This document shows, one piece after another, positions 14,440-21,894 of a DNA stretch of 64,000 bases. The first letter of the stretch is position 1; every line of letters starts with the position of its first letter. The DNA comes from Fibrobacter succinogenes (GTDB taxonomy: Bacteria > Fibrobacterota > Fibrobacteria > Fibrobacterales > Fibrobacteraceae): positions 1 to 64,000 of the forward strand of contig CACZAD010000019.1 of the NCBI GenBank assembly GCA_902779055.1, read 5' to 3'. The notes beneath the pieces were generated by a model. That model did not search any database, was not told the DNA's origin, and saw only the letters and a list, made by a program, of their open reading frames with translations. Made by a program: the position numbers and the translations under genes.

Positions 14440-14622
14440 GATTTGGCTCACGGACGAGGATATATTACAAATGGGTTTAGTTAGGTAGAACACTGGTGTG
14501 TTCATGCTTGGTTATGTAGAACCACGCTGTGGCGTGGCGTATCTCCTTGCGTGTATCAAATCAGTTTGGAGGACTTGTCCTTTCGGGATGAAGAGTTAGG
14601 AAGATACAACAGGAGAACTAGT
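14440..14622 (+). promoter_or_regulatory. Promoter and structured leader of the CE1 esterase gene
   Basis: A -10-like TATATT (14459-14464) is followed by a leader of about 150 nt with two similar tandem units: GTTAGGTAGAACAC-TGGT-GTGTTC (hairpin near 14493) and GTTATGTAGAACCACGC-TGTG-GCGTGG (hairpin near 14520). Each carries GTTANGTAGAAC before a perfect stem. The coding start has ribosome site AGGAG. The leader may control expression; no known riboswitch class was recognised. Confidence 0.45.
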
Positions 14623-16068
14623 ATGAAACATCTTGGAATGAAGTGTGCTGCATTGGCGCTTGCCGTCGCAGCGTCTGCAGAAGCCTTTACCCTTACGGGT
14701 AAAGTCGTTGACGAGAGCGACAAGGCTATCGAAAAAGCCTCCGTCGAACTTTTGAAGGAAGGTCTCAAGGCTACGACCGACTCCAAAGGCGAATTCAAAA
14801 TTTACAAGGAAGAAATTTCTGATGCCATCCATGCGGTCAGACCGTCTATCGGTTATGTGAGCGTGGTGAATGGCGTTCTGTCGTATTCGCAGAGTACGAA
14901 TGAACCGGTCCGCGTGCAGATTTTTGATGCCGTGGGTTCCCGCGTTTTGAACGAAACGCTCCAGGGCAAGGGTACGTTGGACCTTCAATCGGTCGTGCGT
15001 TCGCAGGGTTCCTATTTCGCCCGCGTCAGCGTGGGCAGCGCTCTGAGTTCTTTCCGTTTTACCTCTAACGGAAATTACAAGGCTTCGTTTGGCGAAGCTG
15101 TTGCTCGCGGTCTTGCCAAGGAAGGCGATGGCGATAGCCTCCGCGTGATTGCCGAAGATTTCGATACATTGACCGTTGCACTCAGCAACTTGGATACAAA
15201 TGTCACGCTCAAGCTCAACAAGACTGTCAAGGAACCGGAATATCCTTACGGTTGGGGCCTCAAGAACGCTCCTGTGCCGACGCGCGGTTGCGGCAAGGAC
15301 GCCAAGCTCGATTACAAGTACCGTGGCGATAAGCCGTACATTGAATTTAAGTGGAGCAAGGGTACGCGTACCGTGCGTATTGACGTCCCGAAGAGCTATG
15401 ACAAGAACAAACCATACAAACTCATTTTCGGCATGCAGTGCATGGGTGGCTGGGCCGGTGGCGTGCAGGACGAAGGCTACTATGGCCTGAAACCGCTCGA
15501 TACCGAAGAAACCGCCATTTTCGTCGCTCCGGAAGGTAACGGCAATCAGGCCCCGTGGGGACAGGATGACTACACCCTCTTTGACGAACTCCTTTCTATG
15601 CTCGAAAGCACCTTCTGCATTGACTCTTCCCGCGTGTTCTCGACCGGCTTTAGCTATGGCTCCATGTTCTCTAACGGACTTTCCTGGAACCACCAGGATG
15701 TTCTCCGCGCGGTTGCCGTGTACGAAACTGCCGAACGCAACATTTGGCTCCCGCAGCGCAAGCAGATGGGCATCGGTTGGATGGGCGTGCTTGGCCTGCA
15801 GGACAACCTCTGCACTCCGGTCATGGGCCGCGCTGCTCGCGACATCATCTTGGAACTCAACTCCGAAGGTGGCAAGGCCAAGAACGAGCGTGCTCAGGAA
15901 TACGGCGGTAACGGTCCGCACGTGTGCTACGACTACACGACTGTTGAAGAACGCTTCCCGGTTCGCTGGTGTACGCAGAACGGCGGACACATCTGGGACC
16001 ACAAGGATCCGGGCTCGAACCAGTCCTGGGTTCCGAAGACCACTTGGGATTTCTTTAGTAAGTTCTAA
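14623..16068 (+). CDS. Secreted CE1-type carbohydrate esterase (feruloyl/acetyl-xylan esterase-like)
   Basis: 481 residues with signal peptide (KCAALALAVAASAEA). Residues about 22-66 resemble a carboxypeptidase regulatory-like module (LTGKVVDESDKAIEKASVEL). Residues about 75-150 look like a T9SS-type sorting/beta module (VQIFDAVGSRVLNETL), unusually placed before the enzyme. The esterase domain spans about 220-481, with nucleophile GFSYGS near residue 344, GLQDNLCTP with the likely acid, and GGHIWDH with the catalytic His. Such enzymes remove ferulate or acetyl groups from plant cell wall xylan outside the cell. The ATG at 14623 follows AGGAGAACTAGT; an in-frame start 24 codons earlier would precede the signal peptide. 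A terminator follows. Confidence 0.85.
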   Translation: MKHLGMKCAALALAVAASAEAFTLTGKVVDESDKAIEKASVELLKEGLKATTDSKGEFKIYKEEISDAIHAVRPSIGYVSVVNGVLSYSQSTNEPVRVQIFDAVGSRVLNETLQGKGTLDLQSVVRSQGSYFARVSVGSALSSFRFTSNGNYKASFGEAVARGLAKEGDGDSLRVIAEDFDTLTVALSNLDTNVTLKLNKTVKEPEYPYGWGLKNAPVPTRGCGKDAKLDYKYRGDKPYIEFKWSKGTRTVRIDVPKSYDKNKPYKLIFGMQCMGGWAGGVQDEGYYGLKPLDTEETAIFVAPEGNGNQAPWGQDDYTLFDELLSMLESTFCIDSSRVFSTGFSYGSMFSNGLSWNHQDVLRAVAVYETAERNIWLPQRKQMGIGWMGVLGLQDNLCTPVMGRAARDIILELNSEGGKAKNERAQEYGGNGPHVCYDYTTVEERFPVRWCTQNGGHIWDHKDPGSNQSWVPKTTWDFFSKF

Positions 16069-16093
16069 AGTTTAATTAACCTCCTCACATCAG

Positions 16094-16120
16094 CTCCCGG
16101 TTGCGGCCGGGGGTTTTTTG
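16094..16120 (+). terminator. Terminator of the esterase gene
   Basis: CCCGG-TTGCGG-CCGGG stem followed by GGTTTTTTG. Confidence 0.75.
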
Positions 16121-16197
16121 ATGTAAAAAAACGGAAAAATCAGGGGAAAAATTTTTTTCGACCTTTCAAAATGGTATTTTAGGGAAAATTCATTTGT

Positions 16198-17625
16198 ATG
16201 CCTTATATGAAAAAGTCCCTGAAAATTTTTCTGATTGTTGCGGCCCCGCTTTTGCTTGTCGCCGCGTTTTGCGGCTATCACGCTTATCGTGTGTACTCCT
16301 TGGATTCAGGTGTTTACTTGTCGGGCGATGGTTCCGGTGGCCCGGAAAGTGCATTGAGTATGTTGCGTTTTTCGAAGACCTTGCCGCAGGGAATCGTATG
16401 TAGAGCTTTGCCGGACTATTTGAGAGCGTATGATTTTGATCCGAATGCGTTCTTGGAAATTGGCGCCGCGGCGGATTATTTAGTCAGGCCATATGATAGG
16501 TCTGGAAATCGCACTGGATATGAATTCTCTCAACGATACGAGAAGGATTCTCTGGAAGGCGAACTCCGTTCATTGTGGGGCGAGGGAACCGTAATTACGC
16601 AGTATTCAAAAGACGATAGTTGTTTCCGGGTTGCAAAAGTGTTTCAGGTGGAATCTGCGGATTCTGTTGTTATGTTGAAAACCGGTCTTTCCGGGGATTC
16701 TGTTTTATATGTGGGAAAACGCAAGAATGGGATGGTGACAGAATGTGTTGCCTGCAAGTGGCGTGACAGACATTGCGACGAGGTGATTAGCGAAGATAAA
16801 ATGGAACTGGATTCTGTTTCTGGAAAACTAATCAGTTATACTTCTAGGACACGAGAAACATATGTCGAAGGGACCTTGTCTGTAGGCAACGAATTCTATG
16901 CGGATAAAATGATGTTTGATAGCTTGCAGCGCCTTGTAGAGTATGAATTTGGCGACCAGGTTTTTCGCTATGAATACTCTTCGAACGATACGGCAAATTA
17001 CAAGGTGAACATATTGGATGAATCAGGACGGAAAGTCGGCTTTTACAAGAGAAAGCTTAAGAAAAATCGTGAAATCGTCAAATACGGGACCGATCGCTCT
17101 GAAACGGAAATTACCCGATATTACGAAAATGGAAAATTGGTTAAGGAAACTTCGGAAAAAATATCGTTTTATGAGTCTGTAACTTTTCGGGCGAAGCTTT
17201 TTGATTTGGCTGGCAACGAGGTGCTGGATTCTGCTTTCTATGAAGAAACCTTTTTCCCGGGATTGCGGTTTGATCCTAATGCATTTATCATAAAACACGA
17301 ATATGGCGAAAATGGAAAACTCAAGTCTTATAAACAAATTCAGGAATCTTATGGAAAAGCGATTCCGTTCATTTTTGTTCCTGCCAGTTTAAAATCAAGA
17401 AACGAAGTCGGAAGGCTTGTGTTTGATTACGATGAGACCGGACGCATAAAATCGATAACGGGTGAAAGCGAAGATGAAAGTCGGGCGATACGGTATAGTT
17501 TCCCTTTTGCAATGTGGCGGATTGTCTATTCGAACGATAAACTTGAAAATTATGAAGAATGCAAGGAACCGTATGATCCCTATAAGCGTTTGAACGCGAG
17601 GCGGCGCCCCAAAAAGAAAGAATAA
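16198..17625 (+). CDS. Membrane-anchored protein of unknown function
   Basis: 475 residues. An N-terminal hydrophobic segment (LKIFLIVAAPLLLVAAFCGYHAY, residues about 8-30) is a signal anchor or uncleaved signal, and the rest is soluble and probably periplasmic. Repeated beta-type phrases with Tyr-Asp-Gly/Glu turns (FDYDETGRIKSITGE, RYYENGKLVKETSE, HEYGENGKLKSYKQ) recall YD/MORN-like antiparallel repeats found in surface proteins. No catalytic motif is visible. There is a start ATG at 16198 and another (MKKSLK) three codons later. It stands between two terminator-like sites. Confidence 0.6.
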   Translation: MPYMKKSLKIFLIVAAPLLLVAAFCGYHAYRVYSLDSGVYLSGDGSGGPESALSMLRFSKTLPQGIVCRALPDYLRAYDFDPNAFLEIGAAADYLVRPYDRSGNRTGYEFSQRYEKDSLEGELRSLWGEGTVITQYSKDDSCFRVAKVFQVESADSVVMLKTGLSGDSVLYVGKRKNGMVTECVACKWRDRHCDEVISEDKMELDSVSGKLISYTSRTRETYVEGTLSVGNEFYADKMMFDSLQRLVEYEFGDQVFRYEYSSNDTANYKVNILDESGRKVGFYKRKLKKNREIVKYGTDRSETEITRYYENGKLVKETSEKISFYESVTFRAKLFDLAGNEVLDSAFYEETFFPGLRFDPNAFIIKHEYGENGKLKSYKQIQESYGKAIPFIFVPASLKSRNEVGRLVFDYDETGRIKSITGESEDESRAIRYSFPFAMWRIVYSNDKLENYEECKEPYDPYKRLNARRRPKKKE

Positions 17626-17655
17626 TTATCCCCCTTTTTTTCTATCTTTGGGCGC

Positions 17656-19059
17656 ATGGAATTCAAGCGCTTTGAAGCTCTGATCGAGATGTTTCCGCAG
17701 GTGCAGATTTTCAGCACCGAGGGCGAAGATCTTGATCGAGTCATTACTCATTTTTTGAATCAACGTGAAAATGTCTCCACGATGTCGGAGGCGATGCAAC
17801 GTAAAATCCAGCAGGCGTTGGCCCCGTTCTTCCAGCAGCGTTTTATCAGCTTGCACGATGCAGAGGCTCCGCTGGTGCGCAACCTGCTTCTGGACAAGAA
17901 GTTCTTTTTGCAGACGGACCGCTACATTGACGATATGGCGTGGCCGCTGACCGATCCGGAAAAGCTTGGCGAAGCTTTGAACATTGCTGACCTTGCCGAA
18001 GGGATTCTTGACCGCAAGCTGTTGAGCCTTTCGAATGGCGAACTGCGCCGAGTACTCTTGGCCCGCATGTGGATGGAAAAGCCGGAATGGGTTTATTTCA
18101 ACGACTTGTTTGGCGGACTCGACCCGGAGTACCGTGCGCATTTGGCGGGCTGCGTGGCTGACCTTGCAAAACGTCCGGGCTTGAAAGTCGTGGTGCGCCT
18201 CGCTCGCGAAGATGAACTGCTTCCGGAAATTCCGGCGTTCGTTTATGCTGACAAGACGTTCACGCAGTATGCGGGTGAACTCCCGAAAGCCGCTGCTACC
18301 CCGAAGTTCAAAAAGGCAGAACTCAAGAATTATGAAATCGTTTCGCTCATACCTCAAAGCGAGCTTGCGAGCGACCCCATAGCCCATACCTCTTCAGAAA
18401 TCCTCTTCGACCTTAAGCACGTAAATGTCCGCTTTGGCGATACGGATGTGCTCAAGGATTTGAACTGGACGGTTCGCAAGGGAGAACATTGGGCGGTGAT
18501 GGGCGAGAACGGTGCTGGCAAGAGTACGCTCCTCGGCATGCTTACCGCTGACCATCCGCAGATTTACAACAACGACATTACGCTCCTCGGTGAACGTCCG
18601 GGGCATGGCCTCAACATTTGGGACCACAAGGCAAAACTCGGATTCTTCTCGCCGGAAATGGCTCTCCAGTACCGCGAAGATTTGAGTCTTTTGGATGTGC
18701 TTTGCACAGGATTTACACCGAACCTCTGCCGCGCTGAAAACATCACGTGGGAAGAGCGTGCTAAGGCTCGTGATTGGCTCACGTACTTGGGCTTTGAAGA
18801 CACGTCGGTTTCTATCCGCAAGGTTTCGCCGATTGACAAGCGCTTGGTGTTGATGGCCCGTGCTGCAATCCGCCCGCCGAAAGTCCTTTTGCTTGACGAA
18901 CCGACGCAAGGTCTCAAGGGCGAGTATCGCGAAAAGCTGTTCCACCTGTTGCAACTGCTTTCGACGGAAACGACGCTCATCATGGTCAGCCACTACGAAG
19001 AAGAATGGCCACCCTGCATGACGCATCTCCTCCGCATGCCGAAATTCTCGCTGTCGTAA
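17656..19059 (+). CDS. ModF/PhrA-like tandem ABC ATPase with a degenerate first half
   Basis: 467 residues made of two ABC-type halves without membrane segments, similar in layout to ModF. The first half (1-240) has no Walker A, but keeps a signature-like LSNGE near 121 and a Walker-B-like YFNDLFGGLD with Asn in place of the usual acidic pair. The second half has Walker A GENGAGKST near 282, Walker B LLLDEPTQGL near 415 and H-loop VSHYEEE, but its signature is VSPIDKR. So one composite ATP site (Walker A/B of half two with signature of half one) remains and the other is lost. Family members are linked to molybdate or DNA repair, but the role here is unknown. No transporter partner is adjacent. 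Confidence 0.75.
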   Translation: MEFKRFEALIEMFPQVQIFSTEGEDLDRVITHFLNQRENVSTMSEAMQRKIQQALAPFFQQRFISLHDAEAPLVRNLLLDKKFFLQTDRYIDDMAWPLTDPEKLGEALNIADLAEGILDRKLLSLSNGELRRVLLARMWMEKPEWVYFNDLFGGLDPEYRAHLAGCVADLAKRPGLKVVVRLAREDELLPEIPAFVYADKTFTQYAGELPKAAATPKFKKAELKNYEIVSLIPQSELASDPIAHTSSEILFDLKHVNVRFGDTDVLKDLNWTVRKGEHWAVMGENGAGKSTLLGMLTADHPQIYNNDITLLGERPGHGLNIWDHKAKLGFFSPEMALQYREDLSLLDVLCTGFTPNLCRAENITWEERAKARDWLTYLGFEDTSVSIRKVSPIDKRLVLMARAAIRPPKVLLLDEPTQGLKGEYREKLFHLLQLLSTETTLIMVSHYEEEWPPCMTHLLRMPKFSLS

Positions 19060-19098
19060 TTTCACTTCTAACTTCCTACTTCCTACCGTCTACTATTT

Positions 19099-19467
19099 AT
19101 GTCCTACGTATTCGTTGCTCTTGGCGGTGCTCTCGGTAGCGTACTTCGCTACTTCCTTTTGCTTGTGATTCCGAAGGTCGCCGGGTTTCCGTGGCCGACC
19201 TTTGTCGCAAACGTCCTGGGCTGCCTTTGCATCGGAATTTTCTCGGGACTCTTCCTCAAGTGCGATAGCCTCTCGCCGAACCTCAAGCTTTTTTTGGTGA
19301 CTGGCTTTTGCGGAGGCTTTACGACGTTCAGCACTTTTGCCAACGAAAACTTGGCGCTTTTGCAAAGCGGAAAAATCGGGATGTTCATAGCTTACGCGCT
19401 TACAAGCTTTGTGCTTGGCGTAGCCGCCTGCGCCGGTGGAATTTACTTGATGGGGTACAATCGGTAA
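19099..19467 (+). CDS. crcB: Fluoride exporter CrcB/Fluc
   Basis: 122 residues with four membrane helices. GGALGSVLRYF at the N-terminus and GFCGGFTTFSTFANE near residue 72 are the CrcB hallmarks; the Phe pair lines the fluoride path and the GxTTFSTF break binds the central Na+ in known structures. It works as a dual-topology dimer in the inner membrane. No fluoride riboswitch is apparent in the short upstream gap, which consists of CTTCCTAC-type repeats. Confidence 0.95.
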   Translation: MSYVFVALGGALGSVLRYFLLLVIPKVAGFPWPTFVANVLGCLCIGIFSGLFLKCDSLSPNLKLFLVTGFCGGFTTFSTFANENLALLQSGKIGMFIAYALTSFVLGVAACAGGIYLMGYNR

Positions 19468-19589
19468 TGGGCGCGCCCACCCGCGATTTATTAAATTAAA
19501 ATAAAGCTTTCTGAGTATTTTAACCCCTGTTTACTAATCACTAACCACTAACCACTTCCTACTGTCTACTTCCTACTTCTAACAAGCCT
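19468..19589. repeat. AT-rich spacer ending in CTTCCTA-type and CTAACCA repeats
   Basis: ACTAACCACTAACCACTTCC followed by TACTGTCTACTTCCTACTTC. The same ACTTCCTAC/GTCTACTTCCTAC string occurs at 19068-19094, 9427-9443, 10977-10990, 28914-28938 (reverse) and 55742-55764. Confidence 0.6.
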
Positions 19590-20717
19590 ATGCAACTGAA
19601 TGAACAAAACATTTTAAGTGCCTTGCGTGCGGTCCAGGATCCGGACTTGCACAAGAATATTGTAGAACTAAACTTTGTTCAAAACCTAAAAATTGAAGGC
19701 ACGAAGGTTTCCTTTGATTTGCGCCTCACGACTCCGGCTTGCCCGATTCGCGACCGCTTCAAGGACCAGTGCATCGCCATCGTCAAAAGCCTTGGGGCTA
19801 CAGAAGTCGAAGTTTCGCTTACGTCATCGCAGGGACGCGTGGGCGAAGATAATTCTGCTGCAAAGGCTCCGCAGAATTCGCACATCGGCGAAGTGGCGCA
19901 CGTGGTTGCCGTTGCCAGTGGCAAGGGCGGTGTGGGTAAATCGACCGTGACGGCAAACCTTGCCATGGCGCTCAGCCTTTCCGGTGCCCGCGTCGGTATT
20001 CTCGATGCCGATATCTATGGCCCGAGTATGGGTCTCATGTTCGGGATCGACAAGGCTCCTGAAGTTTTCGAAGACAATACGATTGCCCCCGTCGAAGCCA
20101 AGGGTGGCATCAGCATCGTCTCCATGTGCATGTTTGCGGATTCCGACAAGGCGACCATCTGGCGCGGACCGATGGTCTCGCAGATGATCCAGCACTTCAT
20201 CCATCACGTGCGCTGGGGCAAGCTCGACTACCTCCTCGTGGATTTTCCTCCTGGAACGGGCGATATCCAGCTCACGCTTACGCAGAACTGCCCGATGGCG
20301 GGCGCCGTCGTCGTGACGACTCCGCAAGAGGTGGCTCTCGCCGACTGCCGCAAGGGGCTTGCCATGTTTGACAACGTGGGCGTTCCGGTGATCGGGGTTG
20401 TCGAAAACATGAGCTATTTCATTTGCGATGAGTGCGGCAAGCGTCATAATATCTTCCCTGCCGGTGGTGGTCAGAAGATTGCCGAAAAGTGGGGCGTCCC
20501 CCTCATCGGAAAGATTCCACTGGAACCGGCCGTTGCCGGTTGCGGCGACGAAGGAACTCCCGCAGTACTCCGTTATCCGAATTCCGAGTCGGCTAAAGTA
20601 TTCATGGAAACAGCCGAAACGATGGTCCGTACGCTCGCCGTATTCGAATCCGAAGGCGATGGCGTTCTCAAGAACTTCAACTACGATTTCGAACAACTGC
20701 CTGTGGAGGATGCATGA
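19590..20717 (+). CDS. apbC: Iron-sulfur cluster carrier protein Mrp/ApbC (NBP35 family)
   Basis: 375 residues. The N-terminal 80 form a MIP18/DUF59-like domain (ILSALRAVQDPDL...TTPACPIRD). Residues about 103-350 are a deviant P-loop ATPase with ASGKGGVGKST near 109. The CxxC pair ICDECG near 278 binds the bridging cluster in this family. It transfers Fe-S clusters to apoproteins in the cytoplasm. The stop overlaps the following DUF971 gene by 4 bases (ATGA), a frequent pairing of these two families. Confidence 0.93.
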   Translation: MQLNEQNILSALRAVQDPDLHKNIVELNFVQNLKIEGTKVSFDLRLTTPACPIRDRFKDQCIAIVKSLGATEVEVSLTSSQGRVGEDNSAAKAPQNSHIGEVAHVVAVASGKGGVGKSTVTANLAMALSLSGARVGILDADIYGPSMGLMFGIDKAPEVFEDNTIAPVEAKGGISIVSMCMFADSDKATIWRGPMVSQMIQHFIHHVRWGKLDYLLVDFPPGTGDIQLTLTQNCPMAGAVVVTTPQEVALADCRKGLAMFDNVGVPVIGVVENMSYFICDECGKRHNIFPAGGGQKIAEKWGVPLIGKIPLEPAVAGCGDEGTPAVLRYPNSESAKVFMETAETMVRTLAVFESEGDGVLKNFNYDFEQLPVEDA

Positions 20718-21010
20718 TCCAGCCAAAGAAAGTTTTCAGGACAAAAGATGGAAAGCTCGGTTTCGAGTGGAATGACGGAACGCGTGGCGTATGCGATGTC
20801 CGCACGCTCCGTTTAGCTTGTCCGTGCGCACTTTGTGTTGATGAACACACCGGCGAAAAGATTTTGGACGATTCTACCGTTCCCTTGGATGTAAAACTCG
20901 AAAAAATACAGTCGATTGGTCGCTATGCCGCAGGACTTTCCTTTAGTGATGGCCATCGTTCAGGAATTTACCCATACGATAAACTCAAGGAATTGACGAA
21001 ATCAGCATAA
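20714..21010 (+). CDS. DUF971 protein (gamma-butyrobetaine hydroxylase N-terminal-like)
   Basis: 98 residues. DVRTLRLACPCALCVDEHTG has the conserved Cys-rich segment (C-P-C-x2-C) and IGRYAAGLSFSDGHRSGIYPYDKL is the typical C-terminal half (family GxYAxxxxWsDGHxxGIY). Small stand-alone members like this often accompany mrp/apbC and are assumed to have a role around Fe-S or zinc chemistry, which is not proven. Translation is coupled to apbC through the ATGA overlap. Confidence 0.88.
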   Translation: MIQPKKVFRTKDGKLGFEWNDGTRGVCDVRTLRLACPCALCVDEHTGEKILDDSTVPLDVKLEKIQSIGRYAAGLSFSDGHRSGIYPYDKLKELTKSA

Positions 21011-21070
21011 AAAGCCATATTTAATAGAGTCTGTAGCGTTTTGCTCGGGACAAGAAGGTGTTGTATTTCT

Positions 21071-21883
21071 ATGAGTGATTTTAACGAAGCTCTTTATTTT
21101 CGTGACTTGAATAGGTATCCTACGCTGACTCCGCAGGAGGAATCGGCGCTGTTGAAAATCATCAAGAACGGTGAAACCGAAGAAATTCGAAAGTCTGTGG
21201 TGAGTGTCGCCCGTAAGTACCAGGGTCGCGGTCTTTCGCTCTTGGACCTTATTAACGAAGGTAACCTTGGTCTTTTCAAGGCCGCCAAGCGCTTTGATAT
21301 GGACAAGGACGTCAAGTTCATCAGTTACGCCGTGTGGTGGATCCGCCAGTCTATCCAGAAGGCTTTGTTCGAACAGGTGGGCGCCGTCCGTATTCCGCCT
21401 AACAAGCTTGCTCTCGTGAACCGCTTCAAGCGCGCCTTGATGCAGAACGGTGGCGACTACGACAAGACCATCTCGATGGAAGAATTTGCCCCGTACGAAC
21501 GCGACATCGTCGAAGTCATGGAAAAGATTGTCGATATCTCGCTCGATGCTCCGATTGGCGATGACGCCGGTGTGTCTAGCGCCGACTCCGTCAGTACGCT
21601 TATGGACGTGCTTGGCAGCGATGGCAACCAGGATGAGGACATGGAACGCGAAGAGCGCAAAAAGCTCATCCAGGAAACGCTTTCGTCACTCCCGCAGCGC
21701 GAAGAAGAAATTCTCCGTATGTTCTACGGCCTCGATACGGTCGAAGACACGACCCTCAAGGACATTGGCGAAGACTTGAAGCTTAGCCGCGAACGCGTGC
21801 GCCAAATCAAGAACAAGACCTTGCGTCGTTTGCAGAAGAGCAAGGAACACAAAGAAAAACTGGCCGACTTCCTGGAAATCTAA
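21071..21883 (+). CDS. RpoD/RpoS-family sigma factor (group 2) with shortened region 2.1
   Basis: 270 residues from ATG 21071; a TTG ten codons earlier is less likely. Region 1.2 (YFRDLNRYPTLTPQEES), region 2 (KYQGRGLSLLDLINEGNLGL, FISYAVWWIRQSI), region 3 and region 4 (LPQREEEILRMFYGL, SRERVRQIKNKTL) are all present; region 1.1 is absent. Compared with the second sigma factor of this window and with sigma-70 in general, the conserved LxxNLRFVV block is missing about seven residues: the sequence passes from EEIRKSVV straight to SVARKY. It lies between DUF971 and a TPR gene that starts 11 bases after its stop. Confidence 0.9.
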   Translation: MSDFNEALYFRDLNRYPTLTPQEESALLKIIKNGETEEIRKSVVSVARKYQGRGLSLLDLINEGNLGLFKAAKRFDMDKDVKFISYAVWWIRQSIQKALFEQVGAVRIPPNKLALVNRFKRALMQNGGDYDKTISMEEFAPYERDIVEVMEKIVDISLDAPIGDDAGVSSADSVSTLMDVLGSDGNQDEDMEREERKKLIQETLSSLPQREEEILRMFYGLDTVEDTTLKDIGEDLKLSRERVRQIKNKTLRRLQKSKEHKEKLADFLEI

Positions 21884-21894
21884 TTGGAATTCTG

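Noticed and set aside
19060..19098. Fluoride riboswitch before crcB
   Set aside because: The gap is only about 40 bases and made of CTTCCTAC repeats; there is no crcB-motif structure.
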